Of a DNA stretch of 64,000 nucleotides, positions 44,701 through 55,628 are shown piece by piece (the stretch's first letter is position 1; every line of letters starts with the position of its first letter). The translations under genes were made by a program, and so were the position numbers. The notes beneath the pieces are model-generated. The model saw nothing but the letters and a program-made list of their open reading frames with translations, was not told the origin of the DNA and ran no database searches. The stretch comes from Branchinecta lynchi (taxonomy: Eukaryota > Arthropoda > Branchiopoda > Anostraca > Branchinectidae), in the NCBI GenBank assembly GCA_023053575.1, contig JAKZAP010000001.1, positions 8,324,849 through 8,388,848 of the forward strand, given 5' to 3'.

Positions 44701-44819
44701 AAAATGAACAGCAACCAGCTAAAGCTACCGCAAATAGTAAAGAAAGAGAGCTAAATAAATGCCACTTAAGTAACCGAACTCAGTAACTGGGTTGAAGCAA
44801 ATAATGAACTCGTAGTATA
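44701..44819. other. Nothing recognised
   Basis: Short stretch between B1 and the L array. Confidence 0.3.
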
Positions 44820-46065
44820 CCGAAAAACTAACAAAAGAAATAAGGAACAGATCCAGAGCGGTATTACAACCTAATTTCGTAATGAAATAAAACTCTTGTT
44901 AGAACCACCTAAAACAACCGAATTCGGCAAGTCTAGTAATAGAAACGGATTAAAGAAAAATGAGGTGAATTACCGTATTCGGATGAATCAGAACCAAATG
45001 AATCTCACCGAATTTAATTATGAAATGGACTGACCGAATTACCGAATTCGGTAGAGAATGCGACCAAATAAACAGGTTAAAGTTTAACTGAAAAGGGCAG
45101 AGACTGGACAGTCTTGTTACGCCTCACCTATTCACTTAAGGAGGCTTGAAGACCCGATGAAAATGTGTTACTTTTTTGCTCCGCTATTCACGAATAATCA
45201 ATTTTGAAATAGTGGAATTTCCCTGTCAGATTTTCGGTACTACCTGTGCCGTATGCTTGACGAAAAAGGTTTATGACATTTTTTTGTTCAGGCACTAAGC
45301 AGTCTTCACCAAGCTTATCACCGCCCACTGAAAAGCCGCGTTTGTGTTCAGATTCAAATATTCCGCGTCATAGTAGAATTTGCGCTGTGGGGACAGCCGT
45401 ACACATTCTGAAGCTCACTACCAGAGCAGATAGTGGAAAATAAAAAAATCTCTTAGCAGAATCTAAATAACTTTGTGTATTCAACTAAATGATACAAAAA
45501 TAAGTTTGCTTTTCAGTTAAACTTTAAATCACCGAATTTACGCAGGGACGGACCGAATGCGACGCAATCGATGCGGACTGAACAAAAATTGGATGAATTA
45601 TTGTATTCGGTCACGAATCAGAACCAAATGAATCTGATTAATAACCGAATTATGAAATGGACTGACCAAATTACCGAATTCGGTAAAGAATGAGACCAAA
45701 TAAACAGGTTAAATCACCGAATTACGCTAGGACGGACCGAATGCGTCGAAACTGATGTGGACTGAACAAAAGTTGGATGAATTAACGAATTGGGTCCCGA
45801 ATCAGAACCAAATGAATCTGTTTAATGACCGGATTATGAAATGGACTGACCAAATGCGATAGAACAGATACGGACTTGAGAAAAGTCCGGTGAATTACCG
45901 AATTCGCTAACGAATGAGACCAAATAAATAAGTTAAATCACCGAATTTACGAAGGGACAGACCGAATGCGGTGAAATCGATGCGGAGTGAACAAAAGTTG
46001 GATGAATTAGCAAATTCGATAACGAAAGGGGAACCCACGTTAAATCACCGAATTTAGAAATGCGG
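44820..46065. repeat. L satellite, about 190-230-bp diverged units with CCGAATTCGG
   Basis: Recurring blocks are ACCGAATTCGGTA, GAATCAGAACCAAATGAATC, ATGAAATGGACTGACC, GAGACCAAATAAACAGG and TTAAATCACCGAATTTACG, then GGACGGACCGAATGCG. Examples lie at 44995, 45605, 45790 (GAATCAGAACC block) and 45062, 45688, 45918 (GACCAAATAAA block). C3 is inserted in one unit. No coding frame persists. Confidence 0.7.
45081..45523 (-). mobile_element. C3: intact 443-bp TTAA-flanked MITE
   Basis: The ends AGTTTAACTGAAAAG and CTTTTCAGTTAAACT are perfect 15-bp inverted repeats, with TTAA at 45077-45080 and 45524-45527. The neighbouring L unit at about 45700 reads ACAGGTTAAATCACCG, exactly the empty site with a single TTAA. 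This is the cleanest proof of a TTAA duplication in the window. The ends do not match the CCCT-type ends common in piggyBac, so a divergent lineage is possible. Confidence 0.88.
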
Positions 46066-46714
46066 GGACCCGTTTTGACTGAAATTTTCATATTGTCCGG
46101 TAATTTGCAAGTCCATTGGGCGGATTCTACCTCGCACCGATACGTCACACATTCTGCGTGAAAAAAGCATGAATGTGCTTGACCAAACCTGTTTTTCGGG
46201 TTGCGAAAACTGCTTCTCGTAAAAAAAAAAAAAAATGTCGTACCATCGATGCTGGAAATGCTTCATACAGTGTTTCACACTCTGCTGTAGGTTTTGGGTC
46301 ACCGTTCAAATCAGAAAATATTTCTTGCAGCAAGCTTTCCAGATCCTAGAAAGCAACAAGTCTCGAGCCATAAACAAAATATAAACGAAGGATCCATTTA
46401 TCATATTCGTAAGGGTATATATTACAAGTGGACGCCCAAGACTCACAAATGTGCCATTTCAAATTATTTACCGATGATTTGAAGAAGAACAGTGACGGAA
46501 GGGGTTAGTAGCTTAGTAACAGACACTGGAGAACACAGGGTCGGATTTCTCAAAGTACTAACCTATATCATGGCCTAAGGTGCAGCATTCAAGATTCAGG
46601 TGGGCGTAGAGTACCGGGCATACATAGCCTACAGAAGAAAACACAACCAAATATTTGTTTCAGTATTATTGTCACTCCCAGAAGGAGGAGACAACTCTCC
46701 CTTATGGAATTAAT
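46066..46714. other. No gene; 15-A run
   Basis: A run of A at about 46220-46235 interrupts two minus-strand ORFs (46054-46302 and 46145-46333), which are therefore phase-dependent on a homopolymer and not credible. No family recognised. Confidence 0.35.
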
Positions 46715-47178
46715 GCAAATCGTAAACGATCTGGTTTTTTTTTCAATTGTATTATGGGACATTTTTGCAATTGTAAATAATAGGAAACGATCGTTAACAA
46801 TTGTTTTTTTTTGCGATTGTAAACAGTTGTTTACGATTATAAACAGTTGTTTTCAATCGTTTGCGATTGTAAACAGTTGTTACTAATCGATTGAGTTTGT
46901 AAACAGTTGTTAACGATCGTATTTTTACGATCAAAACCAGTTGTTTCCACTCGTATTTTTACGATCGGAAACAGTTCGGAAACAATCGAAACCGATTGTT
47001 TCCAATCGTTATTTTACGATTGAAAACAACGTTTCCAATTGTAATTTTACGATCGAAAACACTTGTTTACGATTGAAACCGATTGTTTCCAATTTTTATT
47101 TTACGATGGAAACAACTGTTTCCAGTTGTATTTTTATGATAGAAAACAGTTGTTTCCGATCGTATTTTTTCGATCAGG
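46715..47178. repeat. Degenerate CGATTGTAAACAGTTGTTT array
   Basis: The words GATTGTAAACAGTTGTTT, AATCGTTTGCGATTG, TTTTTACGATC-GAAAACA and GTTTCCAATCG alternate in both orientations at a period near 25-50 bp. A second, shorter stretch of the same type lies at 49815-50060, on the other side of B2. The strand alternation makes it a self-complementary array. Confidence 0.6.
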
Positions 47179-47455
47179 ATTCCCGACTGCATATTCTTTT
47201 TCAACACACCCTCCATCTCCACCCCTTTGCCCTAAACTGTAGCTTGTCGATCAGTGGAAGGACTTCGACTTATCTAAAGTTCTCTCCAACTTGACCTAAT
47301 GCTTAATTTTCTGTGATTCAGTTCAGTCAGCGATAATAAAGAGCAATATTTACAATGTGGTATTTTTTTATATTTTCTTTATATTTAATAATATTTATAA
47401 ATATTTTTTCAAATATTTTTTCTTCAGAATTATCGATTAAACGGCAGCACTCTAA
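47179..47455. other. No gene seen
   Basis: AT-rich, with a TATTTAATAATATTTATAAAT-type low-complexity stretch near 47380. It ends at B2. Confidence 0.35.
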
Positions 47456-49660
47456 AACAAGAGCTACGAGCTCATATGGCACTTGTTACGAGTAGGCACT
47501 GCTCGGTTATCGCAATGATATATCTAGTGTTTGCTAGGTGTCTTCCCACCAAGTTTCATCTCGATCCCTCCACTCATAGCGTTTTCCAATATTTCCGGTT
47601 CTCCCCTCCAGCTCCCCCCAAAAGTCACCGGATCCGGTCCGGATTTTAAGTGGGTCGTCTGAGGCATGAGGTCTTTCCAAATATCAAGTTTCATCGAGAT
47701 CCGGTCACCCGTTCAAAAGTTATAAATACCTCAAGATTCCGGATTCCCCCTCCCTCCACTCCCCCGACAGTGCCCGAATCGGCTCGGTTATGTCAATGAT
47801 GTATCTAGTGTTTGCTAGGTGTCTTCCCACCAAGTTTCATCTCGATCCCTCCACTCATAGCGTTTCCAAAGATTTCCGGTTGCCCCCTCCAGCTCCCCCC
47901 AAAAGTCACCGGATCCGGTCCAGATTTTAAGTGGGTCGTCTGAGGGATGAGGTCTTTCCAAATATCAAGTTCCATCGAGATCCGACCACCCGTTCAAAAG
48001 TTATAAATACCTCAAGATTCCGGATTCCCCCTCCCTCTACTCCCCCACAGTACCCGAATCGGCTCGGTTATGTCAATGATGTATCTAGTGTTTGCTAGGT
48101 GTCTTCCCACCAAGTTTCATCTCGATCCCTCCACTCATAGCGTTTCCCAAGATTTCCAGTTGCCCCCTCCAGCTCCCCCCAAAAGTCACCGGATCCGGTC
48201 CAGATTTTAAGTGGGTCGCCTGAGGGATGAGGTCTTTCCAAATATCAAGTTCCATCGAGATCCGATCCCCCGTTCAAAAGTTGTAAATACCTCAAGATTC
48301 CGGATTCCCCCTCCCTCTACTCCCCCCACAGTGCCCGAATCGGCTCGATTATCTCAACGATGTATCTAGTGTTTGCTAGGTGTCTTCCCACCAAGTTTCA
48401 TCTCGATCCCTCCACTCATAGCGTTTCCCAAGATTTCCGGTTGCCCCCTCCAGCTCCCCCCAAAAGTCACCGGATCCGGTCCAGATTTTAAGTGGGTCGT
48501 CTGAGGGATGAGGTCTTTCCAAATATCAAGTTCCATCGAGATCCGATCACCCGTTCAAAAGTTAAAAATACCTCAAGATTCCGGATTCCCCCTCCCTCTA
48601 CTCCCCCCACAGTACCCGAATCGGCTCGGTTATGTCAATGATGTATCTAGTGTTTGCTAGCTGTCTTCCCACCAAGTTTCATCTCGATCCCTCCACTCAT
48701 AGCGTTTCCCAAGATTTCCGGTTGCCCCCTCCAGCTCCCCCCAAAAGTCACCGGATCCGGTCCGGATTTTAAGTAGGTCGTCTGAGGCATGAGGTCTTTC
48801 CAAATATCAAGTTCCATCGAGATCCGATCACCCGTTCAAAAGTTATAAATACCTCAAGATTCCGGATTCACCCTCCCTCTACTCCCCCCACAGTACCCGA
48901 ATCGGCTCGGTTATGCTAATGATGTATCTAGTGTTTGCTAGGTGTCTTCCCACCAAGTTTCATCTCGATCCCTCCACTCATAGCGTTTCCCAAGATTTCC
49001 GGTTGCCCCCTCCAGCTCCCCCCAAAAGTCACCGGATCCGGTCCGGATTTTAAGTAGGTCGTCTGAGGCATGAGGTCTTTCCAAATATCAAGTTCCATCG
49101 AGATCCGATCACCCGTTCAAAAGTTATAAATACCTCAAGATTCCGGATTCCCCCTCCCTCCACTCCCCCCCACAGTGCCCGAATCGGCTCGGTTATGTCA
49201 ACGATGTATCTAGTGTTTGCTAGGTGTCTTCCCACCAAGTTTCATCTCGATCCCTCCACTCATAGCGTTTCCCAAGATTTCCGGTTGCCCCCTCCAGCTC
49301 CCCCCAAAAGTCACCGGATCCGGTCCGGATTTTAAGTGGGTCGTCTGAGGCATGAGGTCGTTCCAAATATCAAGTTTCATCGAGATCCGATCACCCGTTC
49401 AAAAGTTAAAAATACCTCAAGATTCCGGATTCCCCCTCCCTCCACTCCCCCCACGGTGCTCGGATCAGGGAAGTGACTATTTCCAACTTAATCATTTGGG
49501 GTCCCTGATATGCCTGCCAAGTTTTATCATCCTAGCTTATGTGGAAGTGCCCGAACTAGCAAAACCTGGACAGACCGACAGACCGACAGACCGACAGACC
49601 GACGGACGGACAGAAATTGCGATCGCTATATGGCACTTGGCCGAAGGGCAAGTGCCATAA
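47456..49660 (+). mobile_element. B2: family B element with homogeneous 281-bp satellite
   Basis: It starts AACAAGAGCTACGAGCTC and ends with (GACCGACA)n, GCGATCGCTATATGGCACTT-G and the hairpin partner CAAGTGCCATA (loop GCCGAAGGG). GTATCTAGTGTTTGC occurs at 47520 (as ATATCTAG), 47801, 48081, 48362, 48643, 48923 and 49205: spacing 280-282 bp. Units differ by only a few percent. Each has two half-units, one with CACCAAGTTTCATCTCG and one with ATCAAGTTCCATCGAG. ORFs are repeat translations. Confidence 0.85.
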
Positions 49661-50088
49661 AAATTACCAGATGACGCTTTAGCAGCATAGAGGGTGTTTT
49701 GACTTCGAAAGCTGTTTAGTATTTTGCGCTTCAAAGAAAAGTGAAAATAGCAAAAATACGGATGAGAGCTCTCAACTTCAAGCATTTCCACGTCTTTTAC
49801 AAATAAAAAAAAAAAAAATCGTAAACAGTTGTAAAATTTGATCGGGATTTCAGATTCAGCGTTTCAGTTAAACTATTTTGATCGTTTACAATTTAAAAAA
49901 AATCAACTTCCCTATAACCTTTGCTAAAGCTGAGGTCTGTGTTTCACGACTTGAAAACGAAAGAATGGTTTTGAATAGATACGAAAAAACGATCGGAAAA
50001 TTACGATCGGAAACAACTGTTTCCAATTGTTGACAATTATTTACAGTTGTTAACAAGTGGTTGCAGTTGTCAACAATAGTTGCGTTTT
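49661..50088. repeat. Second GATCGGAAACAACTG-type array, no gene
   Basis: AAATCGTAAACAGTTG near 49818, ACGATCGGAAACAACTG near 50002 and ATTTACAGTTGTTAACAAG match the array at 46715-47178. About 150 bp at 49670-49800 is unassigned. Confidence 0.45.
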
Positions 50089-50270
50089 TGCTGATACCAT
50101 GGTATCTGTTACAAAGGTCTAAAGTTGTTTTTGCAGTTATCGTGGTATCTGATACTACGGTCAAAAGGTGTTTTTGCAGTTATCGTGGTATCTGGCCAGT
50201 TATCGTGGTATCCAATATTCAGATACTACAGTCCGACCGTGGTAACTGGTCGTGGTATCTGAAAAGTCAT
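50089..50270 (+). repeat. Short tandem repeat with TTATCGTGGTATCTG
   Basis: GTGGTATCTG or GTGGTATCC occurs at least five times (about 50100, 50148, 50190, 50210, 50255), often preceded by TTTTTGCAGTTATC. Spacing varies from 20 to 50 bp. Confidence 0.6.
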
Positions 50271-51082
50271 CTCACTTTCATCAAATTTTGTCAGAAATAA
50301 GCATCGAAAATAAGTTGTTGAGGAATCTGCTGATTTCTGATGTTACATTGTATTCTAGGGGGTGGTAATGTGGCATCATGATTGTTTGATCCGCCCATTG
50401 AACTTTAAAGGTCAATGGGCACACCAAACTACCCCAATCCCACTCTGTAACAACCTAGGAACAATGCTTACCCCCTAGTTCAGCAGCTTTTTCAACAGTT
50501 TCCTCTCTGTAATATTTCAAAGCGTAATCCTCTCTGTGATATTTCAAAGCGCCAGTACATGCTCAATTTACTAGCTTGGACAAAGATAAAAGTGATGTTT
50601 CTTATAATACTTAGTAGATCTTTATTTTATGCATAAATCAGCTTGTATAATCCAGATTTGAAAAGGTTATTTGTTTTTAAATGATTTTTGTAGCTATGTT
50701 ATTTTTTATAAGCTTATTGCATATCCTGGTACATTTTATAAAGCAAGCTAATTAAGCTTGCAGCAAGTAAAACTTTTAACAGGCACTTTAAGCCATGGAA
50801 CTTCTGCTGAAACACTAGAGCAATCAGGTAAACTGCATCTGCGGCTTGACTTTGGTGACATCTCAAATATAACCTTTTCTATCAAGCATTGCTGGGAGTT
50901 TTTGAGTTTCCTGCCACGATATCCCAGCTCCAAAGATTTGGATCGCCGAAATGCCGGAGAGGTAAAGACAAGGGATAACAAGAAAACGGCCGACTTTCGT
51001 GGCGCCTTCTAAAGGAAGTCGGAAATGTTTCTTTGTGAAGCATTTTATACAAAGTAAAGCATTAGAAGTGTCCATTGTGCTT
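50271..51082. other. No gene; 27-bp duplication
   Basis: CCTCTCTGTAATATTTCAAA-GCG at about 50500 is repeated as CCTCTCTGTGATATTTCAAA-GCG at 50531. The 84-aa plus ORF at 50758-51012 overlaps a minus ORF and has no recognisable domain. Confidence 0.4.
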
Positions 51083-52217
51083 TAAGTTTCACTCGAATCA
51101 GACCACTCGTTCGCAATTTGCAGAAGTCAATTTCCATATTTCCCTTCCCTCGCTCCACCAAAAACGCTCGGATCTAGGAACGGAAGTTTCGGGGGTATGT
51201 TGTGTCAGGTTCTTCAGTCAATTAAATCAGGTCACTAATATGCCTTTCGTTGTCTTAGTACATCTGGAACTATTCTAACCAGCGACTACCAGAATTCCAG
51301 GAAACCTCCTCCAACTTCCCCCACAGAGCCCCGAAACCACTGATTCCGTCAATTTCGTATCTAGGCCTAATGCTTGTTCTCTCTATTAAGTTCCGTCCCA
51401 ATCCCTCTGCTTTAAGCGTTTCTTGAGTTTTCTGACCCCCCCCCATCCCCCACAAGTATCGGACCCGGCCCGGACTTGACACTGAACATCTGAGGCGATA
51501 GCTCTTTCCACCCTACAAGTTTTATTCAAATCCCATCACCCGTTCAAAAGTTATGCATGCCACTAGATTCCAGACTCCCCATCCTTCCACTCCCTCCATG
51601 ATGGTCGGATCGGGGAAACGACTATTCTCAAATCAATCTGTTCGGATCCCTGACATTTCGGCCAAGTTTCATAGTCCTAGCACACCAGGAAGTATGCCGA
51701 ACTCGCGGGATCGCTAGAAATTCGCCCCCCCCCCCCCCAAATTCCCTCCAAGTGAGCGGATCCGTTCCGGTTTTGTCAGTCACGTATCTAGGACTTGTGC
51801 TTGTTCTTTCCACCAAGTTTCATCCGGATCTCTGCTCTCTAAGCGTTTTCCAAGATTTCCGGTTTCCCCCTCCAACCCCCCCCCCATGTCACCGGGTCCG
51901 GTCTGGATTTAAAATGGAACGTCTGAGACACGAGGTCCTTCCATATACCAAGTTTCATTAAGATCCAAATACCCGTTCGTAAGCTAATCTAGTTTTTCCG
52001 GACTCCCCCTCCCTCCACTCCCCTGCAGATGGTCGGTCGGATCGGGAAAGCGACTATTTCTAATTTAATCTGCTCCGGTCCCTGATACGCCTGCCAAGTT
52101 TGATGGTCCTAGCTTATCTGGAAGTGCCCAAACTAGGAAAACCCGGACCGACAGACCGACTGAAGGACAGAAATTACAATCGCTATATGGCACTTGGCCG
52201 AAGGGCAAGTGCCATAA
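51083..52217 (+). mobile_element. B3: 5'-truncated family B element
   Basis: It begins inside a unit (AAGTTTCACTCGAATCAGACC), matching B1 from about 42403. It ends with a short GACCGACAGACCGAC microsatellite, ACAATCGCTATATGGCACTT-G and CAAGTGCCATA. The order of unit types follows B1 but with the internal duplication of B1 missing. The start AACAAGAGCTACG is absent. Confidence 0.7.
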
Positions 52218-52453
52218 AAACGATCGGAAACCTGTTCTATGACCACTCGCCCCTCCGCTAAGCCTGGAGCAGCTATGATGAACGCTTGTTTCGGCAAGTT
52301 GCTCTTGAGTAAACATGGTTCGAATCGTTGGCCCATTTTAGGGAAAAGGAAAATACTCGAAAAAAGGAATTCAAAACTGTTTTTAAGTTCCTGACACATT
52401 AACCCCCTTGCTTCGTAGATAAATATTCTTTGAGCCCAAGCTGACTTTGAAAC
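52218..52453. other. No gene seen
   Basis: AACGATCGGAAAC follows B3 directly and resembles the array motif near B2. CTTTGAGCCCAAGCTGAC at about 52430 is the shoulder sequence also found near family M copies. Confidence 0.35.
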
Positions 52454-52491
52454 ATTTATTCAAACAATGTTTAAACATTGTTTGAATAAAT
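52454..52491. repeat. Perfect 38-bp palindrome centred on TTTAAA
   Basis: ATTTATTCAAACAATGTTT is followed immediately by its exact complement AAACATTGTTTGAATAAAT. The same arm occurs at 18340-18360 and 18537-18556 around M3, where the two arms are about 180 bp apart. Confidence 0.9.
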
Positions 52492-53265
52492 ACCCCTTGG
52501 TTATCTAACAGTATGCCCAACTACAGTAGACCCGACCCGACTACCGCAATAGATAAACGAATATAAAAATCTACAGGGGGTATCCTGTAGGCTGTAGAGA
52601 ATATCGTACGTTATTTTTACTTATATTTGTTTACACTGCATCGTTGATGTCTTACGTTATTGATGATGGTAGATAAAAATTGTAATAATAATAATTCGGG
52701 CAAAGTCCTTGTAGAGGTCTTTGTACTGTTCTTCGTTTCGAGAGGTTAACTACTCCCTGGCATGGTGTGTACATCCTTTCCCGGTACCAGCTTCTTGGCT
52801 TCCAGCTTCACCTGGCTGCTTAGTACACACCAAAATCGAGAGTAGGCAACCCATGCCATTGGGATTCCTCTTTCTTATCAAAAATATTTTTTATTTTATG
52901 ACCCACTTGTCCTTACCAGCCAGGAATCCCTGAAAATCCTTTGGTTACTGATTGGTTAATTCGTGCAATGAGCGAATTTTCGCCTCTATGCATCTGCAGC
53001 AGCTGCAGGATGAACCACCCAAGACTTCGTACACGCCTTCTTAAGTTTGAGACATTTGACACAAGGGAATCCGGTTTGAGCCCAATCCGCAAGACAAAAC
53101 ACTAGAGAACCTTTTGTGCTCTATGATCTCACATGAAACTGATGTCCCAGGGATACATGGATCCTAAACAAGATATACCAGTTGCCGTAATTTGTATGTG
53201 ATCATTGGAGGTGTAGTAGCGTAGATATTCCTTAAACCTAAGCCTACTGGCACCTACTGCGAATC
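52492..53265. other. No gene; H3 fragment at 52755-52860
   Basis: GTGTGTACATCCTTTCCCGG at 52764 and TAGTACACACCAAAATCGAG at 52820 correspond to the two ends of family H with most of the middle missing. The rest is unassigned. Confidence 0.4.
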
Positions 53266-53352
53266 GTATTTTACGGCGCTAAACAGATGAGACAACTGAG
53301 ACTTATTCGAGCGATATTTTGGCCCTACTTGACAAGGGTCATCTTCAGGCTG
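53266..53352 (-). repeat. M5: one end of family M
   Basis: On the minus strand: CAGCCTGAAGATGACCC, TTGTCAAGTAGGGCC, AAAATATCGCTCG, then GTCTCATCTGTTTAGCGCC. It is more diverged than M4 and M6. No matching opposite end is seen. Confidence 0.55.
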
Positions 53353-53647
53353 TAGCTAGAAGAGTCTGGACAAAATCCAGAGTTTCCAACAAGAAAATCG
53401 CTAATATTGAATGGCAAGTATTGATTTGTTTGAAAACGATATTTCTGAACCATTTTATCATGAAAAGATATATCTAATAAGACTTATGCTTTAAGGTTTC
53501 TTTTAGTTGTAAAAATGCGTTGAGGCTGGCTTGCGACGAAGCATTGCGGTTTTGGAAGCTTGACGTCTTCGCAAGGGTTGCATATCTTACGGTCAAATGC
53601 TGAAATAACTTCGCCCGTGTAATTTAATTATTTAAAAACGAAGATTT
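53353..53647. other. No gene seen
   Basis: Unassigned sequence between M5 and B6. Confidence 0.3.
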
Positions 53648-54186
53648 GTATGGCACTTGCCTTCCGGCCAAGTGCCAAATACTGATCACTTTTCCGTCGG
53701 TCGGTTGTTCGATAGGTCAGTCCGATGATCGCGAGTTAGGGTACTTCCAGATGTGCTAGGACGATGAAACTTGGCAGGCGTATTAGGGACCCTACCAAAC
53801 TAACTTCCCCGATCCGACTATCGTGGGGGGGGGGGGGGGTAGTGGAGGGAGGGATAATCCGGAATCTTCAGTTATGTATGACTTTTGAACGGGAGGTCGG
53901 ACCTTAATGAAACTTGATATTTTGAAAGATCTCATGTCACAGTTGAAGACCGGACCTGATCCGGTGACTTCGGGGGGAGTTGGAGGGGAGAAATCGGAAA
54001 TCGTTTGACACGCTCAGAGCTGATCGATCGGGATACTTGGTAGGAAGAACAAACACAAGCCCTAGATAGCCTACATAGCTGGAGTTGGATGGGAGGGGAT
54101 TTGGTTATCCTGAGTTAAGGTATTTCCAGATGGGCTAAGACGATGAAACTTGGCAGGCATAGCAGGGACTCGACCTTTTTACTTAA

Positions 54187-55628
54187 AGGACCTGTCTTAC
54201 CTATAACACTAACGCAATCTACTTCCACAATCACACCATATATTTCTAACCCCGGAGACCCCAATTTCGTACGGTGCATTCTAACCGAACAAAACCGCGC
54301 TGATTTTCTCAAGTGCCGTGTTTTGCTACCATCGATGTGTATCACGCTGTCGACGGTTGTCTGCGAGAAGTTTTTCCATCAGAAAAACCGGTTATGCAAA
54401 TTGTCTCCCTGTTTCTGGGATCCCAAAACGTAAGTGGAGGGTTATCTATGACATCGCAAAAGTTGTCCGTCTGTGCACGCTATAACTCTCGAAGAGAATG
54501 AGATATTTTGATGAAACTTGGTGTGAATGTTATTTGGGTCAAGAGTAAGGTCAAGTTCGTAGATGGGCTCTGTAGCCCTACATTTAAGGGTGGGGTTCAA
54601 ATTAAGGGACAAACAAAATATTTTTAATCAGCAAATGATTATGGTGTAAGAAGGCATGCTGAGCACGATACTGAAAATCATTTTCTCGCCGGACAAGTTG
54701 TTCGTCCGGAATCCGGCAAAAACCCGAAAGTTAGTTAAAAGCAAAAGTTTTATATGAAGTTGATTAAATGGTAGATTTAGGGGTAAAAAAAACCCAGCTA
54801 ATGTGATAGTCGATTATGGTGTAAGAAGGCATGCTGAACACGAAAGTGAAAATCATTTTCTCGCCGAACAAGTAGTTCGTCCGGAATCCGGCAAAGACTG
54901 GAAAGTTGGTTAAAAGTAAAAGTTTCATTTGAAGTTCAATAGATGTTCGAATAGAGGTACAAAAAATATGCTGAAGACGATGGTGAAAACCATTTTCTTG
55001 CCGGACAACTAGTTCGCCCGGAATCCGGCCAAAACCGGAAAATTTGTTAAGAACAAAAGTTTGATTAGATGACAGATTAAGGGGTTAGAAGAGAGGCTGA
55101 TTCGAGTCTGTATATGACAATCATTTTTTACCCGGACATATAATTAGTCCGGACTCCGGTTGTAACCGGATTTTTTTTTTTAAGTCAAACTTTAATTCAA
55201 AGTTGATTCGATATTCTTTATAGGGATTCGACGCTGGATTTGTTTCTGAATTTGCTTTTATTGCTGGACTAGTAGTTTGCTCGGAATTCGGGCGAAACCG
55301 GAAACTTGGCAGGAGTAAAGCAGGAAGTCTCGGCCAGTATCGTCAAAATAGATATGGCCTATAGAGGTCTATCTGAACTTGGTTTTCTCTGATGATTAGC
55401 CTGGCGAAGACTGGATCTGGCGAAGACAAGACCCTATTGTCTGAATCAAATATTCGATTTTTGGGGTCCCATCGACACCTTTGGTCTTGTTGCTATAAGT
55501 CAACGGGTCTCGGAAAAGGCTTAAAACAACCAAAACGTTGGTTATTTGTTGGAAGCACAGCCTAGTTTTAAAGTATTCAAATATTTTAAAGTATTGTAAG
55601 TCGAAGAGTAAATAGTGCGAGGGGTCCT
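54187..55628 (+). mobile_element. D2: TTAA-flanked MITE inside B6, carrying A4
   Basis: Ends AGGACCTGTC and GAGGGGTCCT; TTAA at 54183-54186 and 55629-55632. Outside A4 it aligns with D1 (TATTTCTAACCCCGGAGACC, CAAGTGCCGTGTTTTGC, GTCTCGGAAAAGGC, TATTTGTTGGAAGCAC). It lacks F2, so D1 and D2 each show the other's empty site. Confidence 0.78.
54416..55491 (-). mobile_element. A4: family A element inside D2
   Basis: Left TGGGATCCCAAAACGTAAG, right GGTCCCATCGACACCTTTGG-TCTTGTT. Flanks are CCCTGTTTC and GCTATAAG; D1 reads CCCTGTTTTCGCTACAAG, so insertion added the element with no clear target duplication. Core units contain TTTTCTCGCCGGACAAG and GGAATCCGGCAAAAAC. The microsatellite is reduced to GTCCGTCTG. 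Confidence 0.78.

Noticed and set aside
46145..46333. 62-aa minus-strand ORF with poly-Phe
   Set aside because: It depends on the length of a 15-base A run.
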